Assembly: GCA_900540805.1 (NCBI GenBank)
Contig: UQHL01000001.1
Span: 248,001 to 312,000 of the forward strand
Reading direction: 5' to 3'
DNA: 64,000 nucleotides
Source of the DNA: an uncultured Eubacteriales bacterium
GTDB lineage: Bacteria > Bacillota > Clostridia > Christensenellales > Borkfalkiaceae
In this document: piece after piece, positions 60,286-64,000 of the stretch
Layout of the letters: each line of letters starts with the position of its first letter
Position numbering within the stretch: the stretch's first letter is position 1
Notes under the pieces: generated by a model
Database searches by the model: none
The model's input: only the letters and a program-made list of their open reading frames with translations
Told to the model about the DNA's origin: nothing
Position numbers and translations under genes: made by a program

Positions 60286-60963
60286 TTATTTTCGGTGAAC
60301 GAGAAAATCTTTTTTTTCCGTATCGTAAGAGGCGACCAAAATATTGTTTAAGTCCCGTTTGGATTTGATATCCAGCTTTTCGAAAACGGTCTCCACCGTC
60401 ATTTTCAGCTCGCGGATCACCTGATACTGCGGTTTTCCGTTGATGATAACGTAATCAGTCAGCGAGGCGGGCGCCTCTTTCACGTCGATATCCTCAATCA
60501 CGGTCGGGCGTTTGGCGCTCTTGGGGAGAATGCTCAATTTTCCCGTCGTTTCAAACAAGGCGTACGCGATATCCTCTATATCGAAAATATTTTTTTCGCG
60601 CGCCATACCGAGTACGTCCTCGACGTCGAGTTTGGACTTTTTGAGATTTTCATAATTAAATTCGCCGTCCTCGATGATCGTCAGCTCCTCCCCTTTCAAA
60701 AATTTGCGGAAAGGCTGCTTCCGTTCCAAAAGATCGAGTATGAGGCTCAACGCGCCGTAAATTGTCAGCGCAATGATATAGTGATAAAAGGGCTGTTCCG
60801 TTTCCGTGCTCCATTCGGCCGCAATCGAACCGATGGAAATCCCCAGCACATAATCGATAAAGCTCAATTCCGCGATCTGTTTCTTGCCGAGAATTTTCGT
60901 CACGAGAAAAAGAAACGCAAACGACGACAATGAAAATACCAAAACTTTAATTACGTTTTCCAT
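60286..60963 (-). CDS. YetF/DUF421 family membrane protein
   Basis: About 225 residues. Three N-terminal membrane segments (KVLVFSLSSFAFLFLVTKILGKKQIAELSFIDYVLGISIGSIAAEW...; HYIIALTIYGALSLILDLLE) are followed by the cytosolic DUF421 domain (GEELTIIEDGEFNYENLKKSKLDVEDVLGMAREK; YVIINGKPQYQVIRELKMT). Related to spore/germination and stress proteins; function unclear. Neither possible ATG (60963 or 60981) has a good ribosome site, and the probable edge of the mobile element begins just upstream. Confidence 0.85.
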   Translation of the reverse strand: MENVIKVLVFSLSSFAFLFLVTKILGKKQIAELSFIDYVLGISIGSIAAEWSTETEQPFYHYIIALTIYGALSLILDLLERKQPFRKFLKGEELTIIEDGEFNYENLKKSKLDVEDVLGMAREKNIFDIEDIAYALFETTGKLSILPKSAKRPTVIEDIDVKEAPASLTDYVIINGKPQYQVIRELKMTVETVFEKLDIKSKRDLNNILVASYDTEKKDFLVHRK

Positions 60964-61024
60964 ATGGAACAGTATCCACATTTCAAAGGAAATTATGCAT
61001 TATTAAAGGCTTTAAACAATTACA

Positions 61025-61492
61025 TTATCCTTCGACTATGTAGCCTTTATCATTTTCGTTTTTCTTCAATCGCAAAGGAAAAATACAAACTTGTCTGTCC
61101 TTCCCCATACTGTCCGATTGGCGCCCATAATAGGGCTTTGCAGCAAGAACCACTTTGCCAACATAGGTATAAACCCTATTTTTACGTTCAAATAAATGTA
61201 TTCCAATAGTGCTCGAGCCAGAAAAATATAAGGTTTTATTTTGAGCAGTATTAAAATATTGATCCCCTACCAGTCCCATTCCTGTATAGAGTAAAACATC
61301 CTCTTTCCAGCGATCATCATAAGGATTAAAACCTGTATAATCTCTAATTAGTACAAGGGTATTGGTTCTTCTCGAACGCCTCATTCCTCCCTGTGGGGAA
61401 CATTGAAATAGATTGCACAATTCATTGTTGTTAAACGTAGCCCCGGCTTTTAAGGCCTCAATTTTAGCGCGGTTAGCAAAACTGTTGTCCAT
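61025..61492 (-). CDS. Standalone DNA-reader-like domain (SRA/sulfur-binding-like, as in type IV HNH restriction enzymes)
   Basis: 155 residues. GGMRRSRRTNTLVLIRDYTGFNPYDDRWKEDVLLYTGMGLVGDQ...QNKTLYFS...GIHLFERKNRVYTYVGKVVL matches the pattern I know from the N-terminal reader domain of ScoMcrA-like and other HNH 'restriction' proteins, which sense modified DNA (5-methylcytosine or phosphorothioate). No HNH nuclease follows; the protein stops after the reader fold. GAGG lies eight bases before the ATG at 61492. It sits between the serine recombinase and the host yetF gene, so it is probably element cargo. Family recognised by eye; ligand unknown. Confidence 0.6.
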   Translation of the reverse strand: MDNSFANRAKIEALKAGATFNNNELCNLFQCSPQGGMRRSRRTNTLVLIRDYTGFNPYDDRWKEDVLLYTGMGLVGDQYFNTAQNKTLYFSGSSTIGIHLFERKNRVYTYVGKVVLAAKPYYGRQSDSMGKDRQVCIFPLRLKKNENDKGYIVEG

Positions 61493-61541
61493 AAAGTTCA
61501 CCTCTTTTGTTTCTTTACTTTTATATTCGATATCTTATAAC

Positions 61542-61577
61542 AAAAATCCTCTTTTATTTCAAAAAAGAGGATTTTTT
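61542..61577. terminator. Bidirectional terminator between serine recombinase and reader gene
   Basis: AAAAATCCTCTTTT pairs with AAAAGAGGATTTTT around a short AT loop. T runs lie on both strands. TTCGATAT-TTAT occurs on both sides (about 61526 and 61595). Confidence 0.85.
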
Positions 61578-61632
61578 ATTTATATTATTTATTTTCGATA
61601 TATTATCTGTTTGCTGCTTTATAAACACCTCA

Positions 61633-63300
61633 TCATTTTCCCAAATAAACCAACGTCTCAACGTTGGTCTGTTTATCCAAAAAGATTTCGTTCACTTCTT
61701 GCCCGTCTTTATACACGGGAAAGTTGAATTTCATCGATTTTAAGGGCGTATCGCTTTCCTCTTCGGGATAAATCTGAATTTCTTTAACCAAAGTCGCAAT
61801 CAACTCTTTCTTTTCCTCATCACTGATTATATCATATAATTCCCCGAAGTGTTGCAAAATTTTATAAATATTTTCCATCGTGATGAATTCCGCTTCCACC
61901 GACTTTCTTCTAAGTTTCGCATCTTCGACTTTTTCTTCGATTTCCGCAATCGTATCGTATAAAGCGTCAAGTCTTAAAGTCATATCGTGCAATTTTCTTT
62001 CACGGTGCGTAGTATCTATCGGCAACGAGTCGATTTCACGCTCCAATCTCGCTTTGTTTAATTCCACCTCCTTTAACTTACTTTCGTAGTTGCTTATTTC
62101 CGTATCGATTTTCGTAGTATCGACTTGCAAACCTATCTTCTTTTTTATCTCGATGGCAAAGTGTTCGTCCTGCACCAAATCCTTGATAAACTCTATAACG
62201 AGCGGCTCGATATCCGTCTTTTTAAGGTTTGCGCTATAATCGCAGTAATGCCCGCGCTCTTGTTTGTTGCGACTGCAAGCATAATACATAACTTCTTTAT
62301 ACGTACCGTCCTTTTTCGTCCAGCAAACCCTGTTGGCATACATACCGCTTCCGCACTTCGGACATTTGATAATTCCGGTTAATAGATGAGCGCGATCCTT
62401 TCCGTATTTGGATACGGATTTCACTCCCGTCGCTTCTCTTTTATCGTGCGCTTTATACCACAGCTCTTCATCAATAATACCTTCGTGCAAACCGTCCACT
62501 AAACAGTAGTCTTGCTTGTTCACAACTTTGTAATCGGCTTTCGTGCCTTTTACCTTTTCCCTTGTTCTTCTTCCGTAAGCAATCTTACCGCAATAAACAG
62601 GATTATCCAAAAGAATTTTTATAAAGTGTGCGCTGAACTCTTCTATATCGGTTTTCTTGCGTGGCGTCTTTTTTATGCCTTGCAGATTCAGATATTTCGC
62701 TATGCCCGTGTAGCCCATATTCGTATTGACAAACTTATCGAAAATTGTTCGCACTATTTCCGCTTCCTGTTCGTCAATAAGCAACGTATCATCCTTCAAT
62801 ATATACCCATACGGCGCAGGACCGCCGTTCCATTTTCCTTGCCGAGCTTTCTCTCTGCGACCGTTCATGGTCTGTTCAAGAATGTTTTCCCGCTCTATCT
62901 CGGCAACCGCAGACAAAACGGAAATAAGCAACTTTCCGCTTGTCTGCGACGAATCTATGCCTTCTTCAATACAAATCAAATTTACGCCATACGACTGAAT
63001 AAACTCCAACGAATTGAGAATATCGGCGGCGTTGCGCCCGAATCGAGAAAGTTTATAGACTAAAACATAATCCACGTCAAGCCCTTCCTGAATATCGGAA
63101 AGCATACGCTTAAATGCAGGTCGCCCTTCTATCGATTTTCCCGACTTCCCCGCATCTTCATAGATTCCGACTATCTGCATTTCTTCTCGCTCGGCAAATT
63201 TTTTTAAGCTCGTTTTCTGCCCGTCAAGACTGTATCCTTCAACTTGCATCTCGGTGCTTACTCTGGGATATAAAATGCACTTTTTACCTTCTCGATTCAT
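61633..63300 (-). CDS. Large serine recombinase
   Basis: 555 residues. The N-terminal resolvase domain (1-150) has the nucleophile serine in CILYPRVSTEMQ (Ser15) and YVLVYKLSRFGRNAADILNSLE. The 'Recombinase' domain (about 165-275) is WNGGPAPYGYILKDDTLLIDEQEAEIVRTIFDKFV. A zinc ribbon is CPKCGSGMYANRVC...CSRNKQERGHYC (about 312-360). A coiled coil covers about 390-450. All parts needed for attP x attB integration are intact. It overlaps a small upstream ORF by 17 bases. Confidence 0.96.
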   Translation of the reverse strand: MNREGKKCILYPRVSTEMQVEGYSLDGQKTSLKKFAEREEMQIVGIYEDAGKSGKSIEGRPAFKRMLSDIQEGLDVDYVLVYKLSRFGRNAADILNSLEFIQSYGVNLICIEEGIDSSQTSGKLLISVLSAVAEIERENILEQTMNGRREKARQGKWNGGPAPYGYILKDDTLLIDEQEAEIVRTIFDKFVNTNMGYTGIAKYLNLQGIKKTPRKKTDIEEFSAHFIKILLDNPVYCGKIAYGRRTREKVKGTKADYKVVNKQDYCLVDGLHEGIIDEELWYKAHDKREATGVKSVSKYGKDRAHLLTGIIKCPKCGSGMYANRVCWTKKDGTYKEVMYYACSRNKQERGHYCDYSANLKKTDIEPLVIEFIKDLVQDEHFAIEIKKKIGLQVDTTKIDTEISNYESKLKEVELNKARLEREIDSLPIDTTHRERKLHDMTLRLDALYDTIAEIEEKVEDAKLRRKSVEAEFITMENIYKILQHFGELYDIISDEEKKELIATLVKEIQIYPEEESDTPLKSMKFNFPVYKDGQEVNEIFLDKQTNVETLVYLGK

Positions 63301-63439
63301 TATTCTTCTCCGTTTTGGCTTTGGTATCGTTCAATACCGCATTCCCGTATTTTTTAATCAGCTGCGCCATCATATCGATAAACGCGTTAAAGTTTCCTTT
63401 TTCTTTATTCTGATAATCAATAATTAAATTTTTGTTCAA
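63284..63439 (-). CDS. Small ORF overlapping the recombinase start
   Basis: 51 codons from a TTG at 63439: NKNLIIDYQNKEKGNFNAFIDMMAQLIKKYGNAVLND... The FxAFIDMMAQLIKKYGxxVL part resembles small proteins commonly found just upstream of serine recombinases in Clostridia. There is only a weak AGG before the TTG, so it may be the tail of a frameshifted gene that began at 63513, or be translated by coupling. Confidence 0.45.
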   Translation of the reverse strand: MNKNLIIDYQNKEKGNFNAFIDMMAQLIKKYGNAVLNDTKAKTEKNNESRR

Positions 63440-63468
63440 GTATCCTTATTCGGACTTACATTACGGAA

Positions 63469-63513
63469 TTAATCCGCGTCCTTATAGCTTTGAATACTAT
63501 GTTCTCTTTCCAT
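63469..63513 (-). CDS. Short leader peptide or 5' fragment of the small recombinase-associated gene
   Basis: Fourteen codons, MEREHSIQSYKDAD then TAA, with a strong AAAGGAGG eight bases before the ATG. QSYKxAD is the usual beginning of the small protein whose second half appears at 63284-63439 in another frame. Either a frameshift split one gene, or this is a real leader peptide. Confidence 0.4.
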   Translation of the reverse strand: MEREHSIQSYKDAD

Positions 63514-63547
63514 CGCGTTTTCCTCCTTTTGCGAAAAGATTTAATAG

Positions 63548-63826
63548 TTATTCAGTTTTCTTTTTATCGATTTCCTCAAAACCGAAAAAATCGTCGTAAC
63601 CGTCTTTGAGCTTTGCAAAGTCGGTGTCGTGTCGGGCTAATAATTCCTCATATCCCGCTTGTATTAGCTCTACCTTTGTATAGCCGTATCTTTTCAAAAA
63701 TTCGTTTATTTTCTCGGCTTTCTCTCTCGGTATGCTCGTTCCCCAAACCATACATTTGGCTTTTCTTTCTTCCTTGTGCTTATCCTCGTAACGCTTGTCT
63801 TTAATCGCTCTGCCTTTCTTTTCCAT
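63548..63826 (-). CDS. Ribbon-helix-helix-like regulator of the serine-recombinase element
   Basis: 92 residues. After a basic N-terminus, MVWGTSIPREKAEKINEFLKRYGYTKVELIQAGYEELLAR reads as strand-helix-helix, the RHH fold. The acidic C-terminal tail is DDFFGFEEIDKK. GGAGG lies seven bases before the ATG. It is the first gene of the recombinase operon, and its promoter carries TACGA boxes, so autoregulation is likely. Confidence 0.65.
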   Translation of the reverse strand: MEKKGRAIKDKRYEDKHKEERKAKCMVWGTSIPREKAEKINEFLKRYGYTKVELIQAGYEELLARHDTDFAKLKDGYDDFFGFEEIDKKKTE

Positions 63827-63852
63827 AACCTAACCTCCGTAAAATATATGTG

Positions 63853-63926
63853 TCGTATTTATACGATTTAGTATATCTTATCACTTTTGGCTTTGAGAGT
63901 CAAGCGTTTTACGAATATTAATACGA
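63853..63926 (-). promoter_or_regulatory. Promoter and TACGA-box operators of the serine-recombinase element
   Basis: On the minus strand TTGACT (63898-63903), 17 bases, TAAGAT (63875-63880). A perfect 14-base palindrome, TCGTAT-TT-ATACGA (63853-63866), covers the region just after the predicted start. Two more TACGA boxes, 12 bases apart, lie upstream of the -35 (63910-63914 and 63922-63926). The layout is that of a self-repressed operon. Confidence 0.75.
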
Positions 63927-64000
63927 CTTAGGCTTATTCTCTACCTTTATTTTCCCCAAGTCCACTTGGAATTGATTTTCAGTTGTTCCTCTACATTTCC

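Noticed and set aside
61025..63300. A complete type IV restriction system
   Set aside because: Only the reader-like domain is present; no HNH or other nuclease gene lies nearby in the window.

Overview
The window is bacterial and most likely from an uncultured member of the Clostridia (Bacillota). The evidence is the rpmB / yloU (Asp23-Gls24) / fakA (DAK2) / recG block, a yicC-gmk-rpoZ-priA-def-fmt-rsmB-rlmN chain, zinc-binding L28, KtrAB potassium uptake, an S21 gene, a high-molecular-weight rubredoxin, and near-consensus sigma-A promoters (TTGACA, 17 bp, TATAAT) in front of many genes. Finer taxonomy cannot be read from the sequence alone.

Region 1 (1-16961) is a capsular/exopolysaccharide locus on the minus strand. 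It is driven by a promoter at 16933-16961 and runs leftward: initiating sugar transferase, SDR, GT4, UDP-GalNAcA-type dehydrogenase and 4-epimerase, GT4, GT2, Wzy polymerase, GT32-like transferase, GT2, a decayed IS110 element, pyruvyl transferase, Wzx flippase, an FrhB-like Fe-S protein and a partial CapE-like dehydratase cut by the window edge. The interior (about 600-11900) is visibly more AT-rich than the rest, as is usual for exchanged capsule cassettes. The IS110 element keeps a structured non-coding left end that looks like a bridge RNA.

Region 2 (17200-22500) is an accessory stretch. It holds two unknown genes, two tandem proteins each with two XRE helix-turn-helix domains, a small conserved ORF, three ~97-bp imperfect direct repeats, an excisionase-like protein and a tyrosine integrase. 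The integrase abuts the 3' end of a tRNA-Ser(UGA), the expected layout of a tRNA-targeted integrative element. A tRNA-Ser-like relic and a strong promoter lie just beyond the tRNA.

Region 3 (22780-60963) is housekeeping chromosome. It contains ktrB-ktrA; DegV (a FakB-type protein whose kinase partner FakA is at 34006); minD with a candidate divergent MinE; an amino-acid ABC transporter followed by a TrpR-family YerC/HisR regulator and, convergent to it, hisIE (together suggesting histidine supply under one regulator); recG-fakA-yloU divergent from rpmB; a long operon from yicC to thiN; ligA, pcrA and rpsU; a small RHH gene pair; and a metabolic/transport group. An unusual operon at 56327-59444 encodes a Cdd1-DUF3795 fusion, an Fpg-like protein lacking the N-terminal catalytic proline and fused to a GNAT domain, and an iron alcohol dehydrogenase.

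Region 4 (about 60964-64000) is a second mobile element. It has an RHH regulator with TACGA operator boxes in its own promoter, small overlapping ORFs, a large serine recombinase, and a standalone protein resembling the DNA-reading (SRA/sulfur-binding-like) domain of type IV HNH restriction enzymes but without a nuclease. The most promising leads for new biology are this orphan reader domain, the IS110 bridge-RNA candidate, the Fpg-like/GNAT fusion operon, the ~300-nt leader of the EamA transporter, and the repeat array before the integrase.
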